From assembly GCF_003001935.1 (NCBI RefSeq), contig NZ_PVNG01000013.1, positions 248,001 to 312,000 on the forward strand: a stretch of DNA of 64,000 nt, written 5' to 3'. Source of the stretch: Nonomuraea fuscirosea (GTDB lineage Bacteria; Actinomycetota; Actinomycetes; Streptosporangiales; Streptosporangiaceae). Below are positions 57,262-64,000 of this stretch, piece after piece (position 1 is the first letter of the stretch; every line of letters begins with the position of its first letter). Position numbers and translations under genes: made by a program. The notes under the pieces were generated by a model that worked only from the letters and a program-made list of their open reading frames with translations, was not told the origin of the DNA and ran no database searches.

Positions 57262-58308
57262 TCATGACGCGGGGGCGGGGCCCGTCGAGTCGCGGACACT
57301 GAGGGTGGTCGCCAGCTGGAGATGCCGCGAGGCGGGCTGGACACCGTCGGCCATGCCGAGAATGGTCTCCACGGCCATCCGCCCCATGCCTTCCAGCGGC
57401 TGCCGGACCGACGTGAGCCGCGGCGTGGTCCACTCGGTCTGCGGCGTGTCGTCGAACCCCGTGACCGACAGCTCGCCCGGCACGGAGACGCCCAGCTCCT
57501 TGGCCGCCGCCAGCACTCCGACGGCGATCTCGTCGTTGCCCGCGACGATCGCGGTCGGCCGTTCCCCGGACGTGAGGAGGTCGCGGGCGTGCCGCCGCCC
57601 GGCCTCGACGGAGAACGCCTCGTGGCGGATCAGCGCGCGGTCCGGGGCGAGGCCGGCCGAGTCGAGCGCGGCCTGGTAGCCGTGGAAACGTTCGATCGAA
57701 GGGGCCGAACCGATCGGCCCGCCGATCCAGCCGATCCTGCGGTGGCCGAACTTGATCACGTGCTCGGTCGCGGAACGGCCGCCCGCCCAGTTGGTGGAGC
57801 CGATGCTGACCAGCCGTGACTCCGTCGTGTCGATGGGATCGATGGTCACGACGGGCAGCTGGAGATCCTCGGCGGCGTCGAGCACCGAGTCGGGCACCGC
57901 GACGGCCAGCGCGATGAGGCCGACGACGCCGGACGCCTGCTGCTCCCCGATCCAGGCGCCCGCCGCCGGACGGCTCATGCTGATCGGCTCGCCGGGCGGC
58001 AGGCGGAGCAGGAGCTCGGCCCGCGCCGACGTGGCGGCCATGAGGATGCCCTGGAGCACCGTTCCGGCGTAACGGGACTCCACGATGTCGAGCACGGTGA
58101 GGAGGGTGCGCTCGCGGGGTTGCTCGTGCCGCGCCGCCGTCGGCTTGTAGCCGATCTCGGCCATGACGCCGAGCACCAGCTCGCGTGTCTTGGCGCCCAC
58201 GTCGCTGCGCCCGTTGAGCACCTTGGACGCGGTCGTCGGCGAGACGCCGGCGAGCCGGGCGACGTCGGCCAGGGTGGCTCGATCAGAACGACCTCGCCCT
58301 CGCACCAC
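57262..58308 (-). CDS. LacI-family transcriptional regulator (no. 3)
   Basis: A 348-residue LacI protein from GTG 58308: HTH TLADVARLAGVSPTTASKVL then NGRSDVGAKTR, and a sugar-binding domain (GVVGLIALAV, VSIGSTNWAGGRSATEHVIK, ELSVTGFDDTPQTEWTTPRL). This start is preferred over ATG 58353 because GGGGAGGGG lies 8 nt upstream and because it leaves the operator at 58329-58342 outside the coding region. Divergent from an ABC importer whose promoter carries the same operator, so it almost surely represses that operon. Confidence 0.92.
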   Translation of the reverse strand: MVRGRGRSDRATLADVARLAGVSPTTASKVLNGRSDVGAKTRELVLGVMAEIGYKPTAARHEQPRERTLLTVLDIVESRYAGTVLQGILMAATSARAELLLRLPPGEPISMSRPAAGAWIGEQQASGVVGLIALAVAVPDSVLDAAEDLQLPVVTIDPIDTTESRLVSIGSTNWAGGRSATEHVIKFGHRRIGWIGGPIGSAPSIERFHGYQAALDSAGLAPDRALIRHEAFSVEAGRRHARDLLTSGERPTAIVAGNDEIAVGVLAAAKELGVSVPGELSVTGFDDTPQTEWTTPRLTSVRQPLEGMGRMAVETILGMADGVQPASRHLQLATTLSVRDSTGPAPAS

Positions 58309-58328
58309 GACGTTCCCCTCCCCGGGCT

Positions 58329-58342
58329 CCGAAATTATTTCG
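58329..58342. promoter_or_regulatory. Operator CCGAAATTATTTCG (site A)
   Basis: Exact reverse complement of site B at 58443-58456; near-palindromic, AT-rich in GC-rich surroundings. It lies 21 bp upstream of the LacI no. 3 start. Confidence 0.78.
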
Positions 58343-58442
58343 AAACCTATCATGCGCGCCTCGCTCCAGCGGTTTCCGTTCGTCACCCCGTTGACACGGC
58401 GAAGAGGGGACACCTAGTGTCCTCGCCAGACCGAATAAGTTG

Positions 58443-58456
58443 CGAAATAATTTCGG
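58443..58456. promoter_or_regulatory. Operator CGAAATAATTTCGG (site B)
   Basis: Same 14-mer as site A in opposite orientation, 28 bp before the binding-protein start. Distance between sites 114 bp, allowing looping across the divergent promoters. Confidence 0.78.
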
Positions 58457-58483
58457 AACGCCCAGGAACGAGAGGAGAGGGCC

Positions 58484-59796
58484 ATGAGGCTCTCCCACAA
58501 GCTCAGGCTCCTTTCCGCGGCACTCGCGCCGATGCTCGCGCTGACCGCGTGCTCGGGCGGCGGCTCCAGCGCCGGCGACGGTGGCGGCGGCGGCGAGCGA
58601 ACGAAGATCACGGTCTGGAGCTGGGACGGCACCGTCGAGAAGGCCGTCCCCGGCTTCCAGGCCGCCCACCCCGACATCACGGTCGAGGTCGTCAACGCGG
58701 GCTCGTCCCAGGACGAGTTCAAGGCGCTCGACAACGCCATCCAGGCCGGCTCGGGCGCCCCCGACCTGGTCATGTTCGAGTACTTCGCGGTGCCGTACTT
58801 CGCCGTCCCCGGCAAGCTCGCCGACCTCGGGGAGCTCGGCGCCGACCGGCTCAAGCAGGACTTCGTCCCGGCCGCGTGGAGCGACGTGACGGTCAACGGC
58901 AAGGTCTACGCGGTGCCCTCGACTACGGACCGTCGGCGATGTTCTACAACGAATCCACGCTCAAGAAGGCCGGCATCGACGAGCCCCCCGCCACCTGGGA
59001 GGCGTACTACGAGGCCGCCAAGAAGATCCACGCCCTCGGCGACGACTACTACATCGCCCAGGACACCGGCGACATCTTCTTCCTGCTCTCCCTCATCTGG
59101 CAGGCCGGCGGCCGCCCCTTCAAGGTGGACGGCACCAAGGTGCGCATCGACTTCACCGACCCCGGCACGACCAAGGCCGTGGCCTTCTGGCAGAAGCTGC
59201 TCGACGAGGGCCTGATCAACACCAAGATCACCGGGTGGTCCGACGACTGGAACCGGGCGCTCAACGACGGAACCCTGGCCACCCAGACCATGGGCGGCTG
59301 GCTGACCTCCACGCTGCCCGAGCGCGCGCCGAAGTCCTCCGGCGACTTCCGGGTCGCGCTGATGCCGCAGTGGCAGCAGGGCGCCAAGACCGGCGCGGCG
59401 AACGGCGGCAGCTCCTTCGGCATCCCGGCCGCGGCCGAGCACAAGGAGGCGGCCTTCACCTTCCTCGAGTACTTCGCGCACGGCGGCGGCCTGTCCACCC
59501 GCGTCGACGCCGGCGCCTTCGTGCCGAACCTGTCGGTGCTGGACAACGAGGAGTTCCAGGGCAAGGCCAACCCGTACTTCGGCGGCCAGAAGGTCGGCGC
59601 CGTGCTGGCCGAGGCGTCGGAGATCGTCGGTGACGGCTGGCAGTACCCGCCGTTCTTCGAGTGGGCCCGCTCGATCTACGGCGACCTGGCCTCCCCGTTG
59701 TACACGACGGGCAAGGGCTCGCTGGCCGAGGTCCTCGAACAGTGGCGGCAGCGCTGCATCCAGTACGGCAACGAGCAGGGTTTCGAGGTGAGCTGA
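58484..59796 (+). pseudogene. ABC sugar-binding lipoprotein, interrupted by a single-base frameshift
   Basis: Family 1 solute-binding protein in two frames. Frame 1 from ATG 58484 (GAGGAGAGG upstream) encodes the lipoprotein signal LTAC, KITVWSWDGTVEKAVPGFQ and ends correctly at KVYAVP near 58918. The continuation DYGPSAMFYNESTLKKAGID is in the +1-shifted frame from about 58920 and runs to the normal C terminus at 59796. Two bases (TC) stand where a codon is expected, that is, one base is missing. Repaired length would be about 437 residues, normal for the family. Intact permeases follow, so a recent mutation or a sequencing error is likely. Confidence 0.88.
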
Positions 59797-59799
59797 CCG

Positions 59800-60684
59800 G
59801 TGGCGCCGACCCCCAAGCGCCGGAGGTCACCGATCGGACTGGCGTTCATCGCGCCCTTCGGCACGCTGTTCGCGCTCGTCTTCGTCGTGCCCATCCTCTA
59901 CGCCGCCTACCTCAGCCTCTTCCAGGACAAGCTCGTCGGCGGCAACACGTTCGTCGGCTTCGCCAACTACGTCAAGCTGGTCCAGGACCCGCAGTTCTTG
60001 GACGGTGCGGGACGCGTCGTCTGGTTCACTGTCGTCCAGGTGCCGATCATGCTGTTCTTCGCCATGGCCCTGGCGCTGGCGCTGGACTCCATGCGTCTGC
60101 ACGGCGCCAGGTTCCTGCGGGTGACGATCTTCCTGCCGTACGCGGTGCCGGCGATCGTGTCGACGCTCATGTGGGGCTTCCTCCTGGGCGTCAAGTACGG
60201 CCTGTTCGGCAGCCTCAACCGGGCCCTCGGCACCGACCTCGACCCGTTCGCCCCCGGCACCACGCTCATCTCCATCGGGGTGATGGTGACGTGGGCGTTC
60301 ACCGGGTTCAACATGCTCATCTTCTACGCCGCGCTCAAGGCCGTCCCGCGCGAACTGTACGAGGCGGCGGCCATCGACGGGGCCGGCGAGTTCCAGATCG
60401 TCCGGCGGATCAAGCTGCCGGCCCTGCGCGGGTCGCTGGTCGTCACGATCATCTTCTCGATCATCGGCACGTTCCAGATGTTCAACGAGCCGCAGATCCT
60501 GCCGTCGATGGTGGCCAACAGCGGCGTCACCACCTTCTACACGCCCAACCTGTACGCCTACAACCTGGCGTTCACCGGGTCGCAGCAGGGTTACGCGGCG
60601 GCGCTCGCGCTCGTCATGGCGGCGATCACGATCGCCGTCGCCTACGCCGTCCAGATCAGAGGGCTGAGGAATGCAGATCGCTAG
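59800..60684 (+). CDS. ABC sugar transporter permease (MalF type)
   Basis: A 294-residue permease with six helices, EAA motif LYEAAAIDGAGEFQIVRRIK. GTG at 59800 is 3 bp after the binding-protein stop. It overlaps the next permease gene by 14 bp. Similar in layout to the importer at 50348-53611 (the loop NEPQIL is shared), suggesting related oligosaccharide substrates. Confidence 0.93.
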   Translation: MAPTPKRRRSPIGLAFIAPFGTLFALVFVVPILYAAYLSLFQDKLVGGNTFVGFANYVKLVQDPQFLDGAGRVVWFTVVQVPIMLFFAMALALALDSMRLHGARFLRVTIFLPYAVPAIVSTLMWGFLLGVKYGLFGSLNRALGTDLDPFAPGTTLISIGVMVTWAFTGFNMLIFYAALKAVPRELYEAAAIDGAGEFQIVRRIKLPALRGSLVVTIIFSIIGTFQMFNEPQILPSMVANSGVTTFYTPNLYAYNLAFTGSQQGYAAALALVMAAITIAVAYAVQIRGLRNADR

Positions 60685-61552
60685 CCGCCGGCTCCCCACG
60701 GTGGACAATCCCAGGAAGAGCACGACCCTCACGGTGATGACGGGCCTGTTCACCCTGTACTGCCTGCTGCCGCTCGGCTGGCTGGTCGTCAACGCCACCA
60801 AGTCGCAGGCCGACTTCGTGTCGACGTTCGGGCTCGCGCCCGGCCGCGAGTTCGCCCTGTGGGACAACATCGCGCAGGTGTTCACCTACCAGGACGGGAT
60901 CTTCGCGCGGTGGCTGCTCAACACCCTGCTCTACGTCGTCGTGGGCGCGACCGTGTCCACCTTCCTGGCCGCCCTCGGCGGGTACGCCCTGGCCAAGCTC
61001 GACTTCCGCGGCAAGCGGACGTTCCTCCTGGTCGTGCTGGGGTCGATCTCGGTGCCCGGCATCGCCCTGGCGATCCCGCAGTTCCTGCTGTTCGCGCACA
61101 TCGGCCTGACCAACACGCCGTGGGCGGTGCTCATCCCGTCCTTCATCAACCCGTTCGGGTTGTACCTGATGTGGGTGTTCACGGCCGAGGCGGTGCCGTC
61201 GGGCCTGCTGGAGGCCGCGAAGATCGACGGCGCCGGGGAGTTCAGGACCTTCCTGCAGATCGCGCTGCCGCTCCTCGCGCCGGCCGGCGTGACGGTGCTG
61301 CTCTTCTCGTTCGTGTCCATCTGGAACAACTACTTCCTGCCGTTGATCATGCTCAAGGATCCCGCCTGGTATCCGCTGACCGTGGGCATCAACCAGTGGA
61401 ACAAGCTGGGTTCGACCGCCGGGAACGGCGCCCTCGTCCAGAACCTCGTGATCACCTCGGCGCTGCTCACGATCGTCCCGTTGATCATCGCGTTCCTCAG
61501 CCTGCAGCGGTACTGGCAGTCGGGCCTGTCGCTGGGCGCCGTGAAGGGCTGA
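60671..61552 (+). CDS. ABC sugar transporter permease (MalG type)
   Basis: A 293-residue permease, six helices, EAA motif GLLEAAKIDGAGEFRTFLQI, closely related to the permease at 50348-51232 (both share WNNYFLPL and the FLSLQRYWQ/FFSLQRHWR end). ATG at 60671 lies within the previous gene (14-bp overlap). The GH39 gene follows 36 bp later. Confidence 0.93.
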   Translation: MQIASRRLPTVDNPRKSTTLTVMTGLFTLYCLLPLGWLVVNATKSQADFVSTFGLAPGREFALWDNIAQVFTYQDGIFARWLLNTLLYVVVGATVSTFLAALGGYALAKLDFRGKRTFLLVVLGSISVPGIALAIPQFLLFAHIGLTNTPWAVLIPSFINPFGLYLMWVFTAEAVPSGLLEAAKIDGAGEFRTFLQIALPLLAPAGVTVLLFSFVSIWNNYFLPLIMLKDPAWYPLTVGINQWNKLGSTAGNGALVQNLVITSALLTIVPLIIAFLSLQRYWQSGLSLGAVKG

Positions 61553-61588
61553 TCCATCCATGCAGATCCGTCGAAGAGAAGTGAGGCG

Positions 61589-63214
61589 ATGAAGAGCGAG
61601 CCCCGGTTGCGGATCGACGGCGAGCCGCGCGCGGAGAGCGCGCTGCCGCACGTCTGGAGCAGGTGCATCGGCGCGGGCCGGGCGAACGAGGCGCTGCGCG
61701 CGGACTGGCAGCGCCAGTTCGCCGAGGTGGCCGCCGCGACGGGGGTCGAGTACCTCCGCTTCCACGGCGTCTTCCACGACGACATGTTCGTCTACCGGGA
61801 CGGCTACGGCGGCGGCTTCGGCCCCGACTCGCCTCTCCCCTCCCCCGTGTACACCTTCTCCTACGTCGACAAGGTCTTCGACTTCCTGGTGGACCTCGGC
61901 GTCCGTCCCTTCGTCGAGCTGGGCTTCATGCCGCGCGGGCTGGCCACGCGGACCGAGACCGTGTTCTGGTGGGGCGCCCACTGCAGCCCGCCCAACGACA
62001 TGGCGCGCTGGGTCGAGCTGGTCACCCGAACGGTCGAGCACTGGATCGACCGGTACGGTCTCGACGAGGTACGGCGATGGCGCTTCGAGGTGTGGAACGA
62101 GCCGAACCTCGTCCCCTACTTCTGGACCGGCACGAAGACCGAGTACTTCGAGCTGTACGAGCACACCGTACGGGCGATCAAGTCGATCGACCCGGCCCTC
62201 AAGGTCGGCGGGCCGGCCACGAGCGTCTTCGTGCCCGACGACCGCTACAAGGGCGAGAGCGAGGATCGCTCCGCCTCGCTCGCGACGGCCGCCGCGACCG
62301 ACGTGGACGCGCTCGACTGGCGCCCGGTCTGGATCGAGGACTTCATCGCCTGGTGCGCCGGACGGGCCCTGCCGATCGACTTCGTCTCGGCCCACCTCTA
62401 TCCCACCGACTTCGCCTACGGCGCGAACGGCGAGGCCGTGCACATCACCCGGTACGCCGACGCCACCTACGACGACCTGACCCTCCTGGGCGAGATCGTG
62501 CGCGACAGCCCGTATCCCGATGCGGAGATCCACATCAGCGAGTGGTCCACGTCTCCTTCGGCCCGCGACTTCATCCACGACACGCCGTTCGCGGCGACCT
62601 ACATCACCCGGTCGTACCTGCGGTGCGCGGCCCTGGCCGACTCCATCTCGTACTGGACGTTCACGGACGTGTTCGAGGAGGGCGGCGCCGGGATCGGGCC
62701 GTTCCACGGCGGGTTCGGGCTGGTGAACGAGGGCGGCATCCACAAGCCCACGTTCCACGCGTTCACGATGCTGGGGCGGCTCGGCGACCGGCTGCTCCTC
62801 TCGACGCCCCACGGGGTCGTCACCCGGGACAGCCGGACGTCGGCCGTGTCGGCGGTGTTCTTCAACTATCCCGAGGACATGGAGACGAAGGGCGTCGCCG
62901 CGTGCGGCTCCTATCCGGAGGTCCGCGAGCTGGCCGGACGGGGACCCGCCAGGCGCGTCCGCCACTCGATCGGCGGCCTGCGGCCCGGCGGCACGTTCCT
63001 GGTCGAGATCCTGGACTGGGAGCACGGCAACGTGGCCGAGGCGTGGTACCGGCTCGGCTCGCCGCTGAACCTGTCCCGGGCCGAGCACGACCATCTGAGC
63101 GGCGTCGCCGGCGCGCTCCTGCGGTACACGCTGACGGTGCCCGACGACGGGGTGCTCGACCTGGACGTCGAGCTCGCGCCCTGGGCGGTGATGTCGCTGA
63201 CGCAGGCGTCCTGA
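61589..63214 (+). CDS. GH39 beta-xylosidase
   Basis: Cytoplasmic glycosidase (no signal peptide) of 541 residues, normal for GH39. The acid/base Glu is in FEVWNEPNL (about E171), the nucleophile in HISEWSTSPS (about E318), and the C-terminal beta-sandwich begins after about residue 400. ATG at 61589 is preceded by GAGG. It is the fourth gene of the operon with the ABC importer, so imported xylo-oligosaccharides would be split to xylose in the cytoplasm. Confidence 0.93.
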   Translation: MKSEPRLRIDGEPRAESALPHVWSRCIGAGRANEALRADWQRQFAEVAAATGVEYLRFHGVFHDDMFVYRDGYGGGFGPDSPLPSPVYTFSYVDKVFDFLVDLGVRPFVELGFMPRGLATRTETVFWWGAHCSPPNDMARWVELVTRTVEHWIDRYGLDEVRRWRFEVWNEPNLVPYFWTGTKTEYFELYEHTVRAIKSIDPALKVGGPATSVFVPDDRYKGESEDRSASLATAAATDVDALDWRPVWIEDFIAWCAGRALPIDFVSAHLYPTDFAYGANGEAVHITRYADATYDDLTLLGEIVRDSPYPDAEIHISEWSTSPSARDFIHDTPFAATYITRSYLRCAALADSISYWTFTDVFEEGGAGIGPFHGGFGLVNEGGIHKPTFHAFTMLGRLGDRLLLSTPHGVVTRDSRTSAVSAVFFNYPEDMETKGVAACGSYPEVRELAGRGPARRVRHSIGGLRPGGTFLVEILDWEHGNVAEAWYRLGSPLNLSRAEHDHLSGVAGALLRYTLTVPDDGVLDLDVELAPWAVMSLTQAS

Positions 63215-63218
63215 CCAT

Positions 63219-63260
63219 GGTGCGGACCGTCGCCAGGCGATGCCGGCGACGGCCCGCACC
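63219..63260. terminator. Bidirectional hairpin between convergent genes
   Basis: Arms GGTGCGGACCGTCGCC and GGCGACGGCCCGCACC (15 of 16 pairs) with a 10-nt loop, 5 bp past the GH39 stop and 9 bp past the stop of the convergent CBM gene. Confidence 0.8.
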
Positions 63261-63268
63261 CGCTGGGG

Positions 63269-64000
63269 TCAGGTACGGGTCCAGCGCTGGTTGGCGCCGC
63301 CGTTGCACGACCAGATGGTCAGCTTGGTGCCGTTCGCGGTGGCGTTGCCGGGCACGTCCAGGCACTTGTTCGCGCCGACGGCGGTCATGGTGCCGTCAGC
63401 GTTCATGCGCCACTTCTGGTTGTCCTGGCCGTTGCAGTCCCAGATGATCACCGCGGTGCCGTCGGCCGTGCCGGCGCCGTTCACGTCCAGGCACTTGCCG
63501 CCGTAGACCCGCAGCTCGCCCGCGCTGGTCGTGGTCCACTGCTGGTTCGCCTGCCCGTTGCAGTCCCAGATCTGCGCCTGCGTGCCGTTGGCCTGCGAGG
63601 ACCCGGCGTCCAGGCACCGGCCCGACCCGGCGCCTCGCAACGCGCTCGTGTCCGGCGGCGAGCCGTCGCCCTGGCCCACACCCCTGCCGTTGAAGGTGAT
63701 GGAGTCCAGGTCGAACGCGTTCGCGGACGGCGCCTTGAACACGACGTGGACGTTGCGCGTGCCGCCGGGGTCGGTGACCCGCACCGCGGGCAGCGACACG
63801 TAGGTGTTCCAGCCCCCGGTCGCCGGCACGGTGCTGGTGGCGAGGAGGGCACCGGTCGGCGAGTCGGCGCGCAGTTCGATGGAGGCCCCGGTGCCGGACG
63901 GCGCCGAGACGCGGAAGGACACCGTGTCGATGCCGGACAGGCTGATCGGGGTGAAGGAGATCCAGTCGTTGTTGGAGATGTCACCGATGCGCCTGCCGCC
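63269..64000 (-). CDS. Secreted protein with CBM6 and CBM13, 5' part outside window
   Basis: The frame is open to the window edge, so only the C-terminal 243 residues are seen. They start inside a CBM6 module (RRIGDISNNDWISFTP, then NVHVVFKAPSANAFDLDSI) and continue, after a short linker, with a three-repeat CBM13 (NQQWTT, NQKWRM, NQRWTRT). CBM6-CBM13 tails are typical of secreted hemicellulases such as GH43 or arabinofuranosidases; the catalytic domain lies beyond the end. Its CBM13 is close to those of the esterase at 45910 and the xylanase at 47675. Confidence 0.9.
   Translation of the reverse strand, partial: GGRRIGDISNNDWISFTPISLSGIDTVSFRVSAPSGTGASIELRADSPTGALLATSTVPATGGWNTYVSLPAVRVTDPGGTRNVHVVFKAPSANAFDLDSITFNGRGVGQGDGSPPDTSALRGAGSGRCLDAGSSQANGTQAQIWDCNGQANQQWTTTSAGELRVYGGKCLDVNGAGTADGTAVIIWDCNGQDNQKWRMNADGTMTAVGANKCLDVPGNATANGTKLTIWSCNGGANQRWTRT

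Noticed and set aside
57073..57267. Small plus-strand frame upstream of LacI no. 2
   Set aside because: It runs through the regulator's start region and operator-like sites, has no ribosome site and no family.
58900..58940. Programmed ribosomal frameshift in the binding-protein gene
   Set aside because: No slippery heptamer, stall codon run or downstream structure stands out, and frameshifting is not known for this family; mutation or sequencing error is simpler.
1..64000. tRNA, rRNA, insertion sequences, phage or plasmid genes
   Set aside because: No cloverleaf, rRNA signature, transposase, integrase or terminal inverted repeats were recognised on reading both strands.

Overview
The window is GC-rich DNA from a soil-type actinomycete. 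The evidence is the codon bias, frequent GTG/TTG starts, leaderless promoters with TANNNT placed 6-7 nt before ATG, paired YbaB genes beside small WXG-like proteins, and secreted hydrolases with CBM13 tails. A member of the Streptosporangiales such as Nonomuraea would fit, but that is inference. I see no rRNA, tRNA, CRISPR array, insertion sequence or phage gene.

Layout. (1) 1-3150: end of a TAXI-type TRAP uptake operon (fused permease, binding lipoprotein, DUF1850 protein). (2) 3117-7989: housekeeping-like genes: CorA-type metal transporter, two DUF72 proteins, YibE/F membrane protein, NAD kinase. (3) 8052-19536: an aldaric acid (glucarate/galactarate/talarate) island with two glucarate-dehydratase-like enzymes, a 5-dehydro-4-deoxyglucarate dehydratase, a LysR regulator, a TctCBA tripartite tricarboxylate transporter, a universal stress protein, and an operon of two talarate/galactarate dehydratase paralogues ending in a FadR-type GntR regulator. 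The dehydratases should converge on 5-dehydro-4-deoxyglucarate, which the dehydratase/decarboxylase turns into 2-oxoglutarate semialdehyde; the dehydrogenase for the last step is not in the window. (4) 19609-24016: a PstS-like protein, a small membrane protein/ECF sigma/TPR operon, a DoxX protein and a small exported protein. (5) 24035-32836: amino-sugar island with a BadF-type kinase, MurQ, a cytoplasmic GH89 alpha-N-acetylglucosaminidase, a divergent ROK regulator and an ABC sugar importer.

(6) 32872-37053: D-amino acid dehydrogenase under a PucR regulator, a DksA/TraR zinc protein and a short MreB-like protein. (7) 37466-41163: small unknown proteins, a HEAT-repeat protein, two type VII-secretion-like proteins and two YbaB/EbfC paralogues. 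(8) 41245-45896: an FMN reductase/MFS pump/MerR operon driven by a classical 19-bp-spacer MerR promoter, an SDR, a HAD protein and a small P-loop kinase. (9) 45910-64000: a xylan-degradation island with two secreted esterases, a GH10 xylanase, three LacI regulators, two ABC oligosaccharide importers (one binding protein carries a frameshift), a GH39 xylosidase and a truncated CBM6-CBM13 protein. Extracellular GH10 and esterases would release decorated xylo-oligosaccharides, the ABC systems import them and cytoplasmic GH39 finishes them.

The most unusual signals are: (a) many independent short tandem repeats, each with its own unit, located at gene ends and junctions; (b) a tandem two-unit esterase whose first unit has lost the catalytic Ser and His; (c) matched operator pairs, including two exact CGAAATAATTTCGG sites facing a LacI gene and a sugar ABC operon, and two TTGT-N9-ACAA sites 31 bp apart before the D-amino acid dehydrogenase gene; (d) patchwork near-identity between the two talarate/galactarate dehydratase genes.
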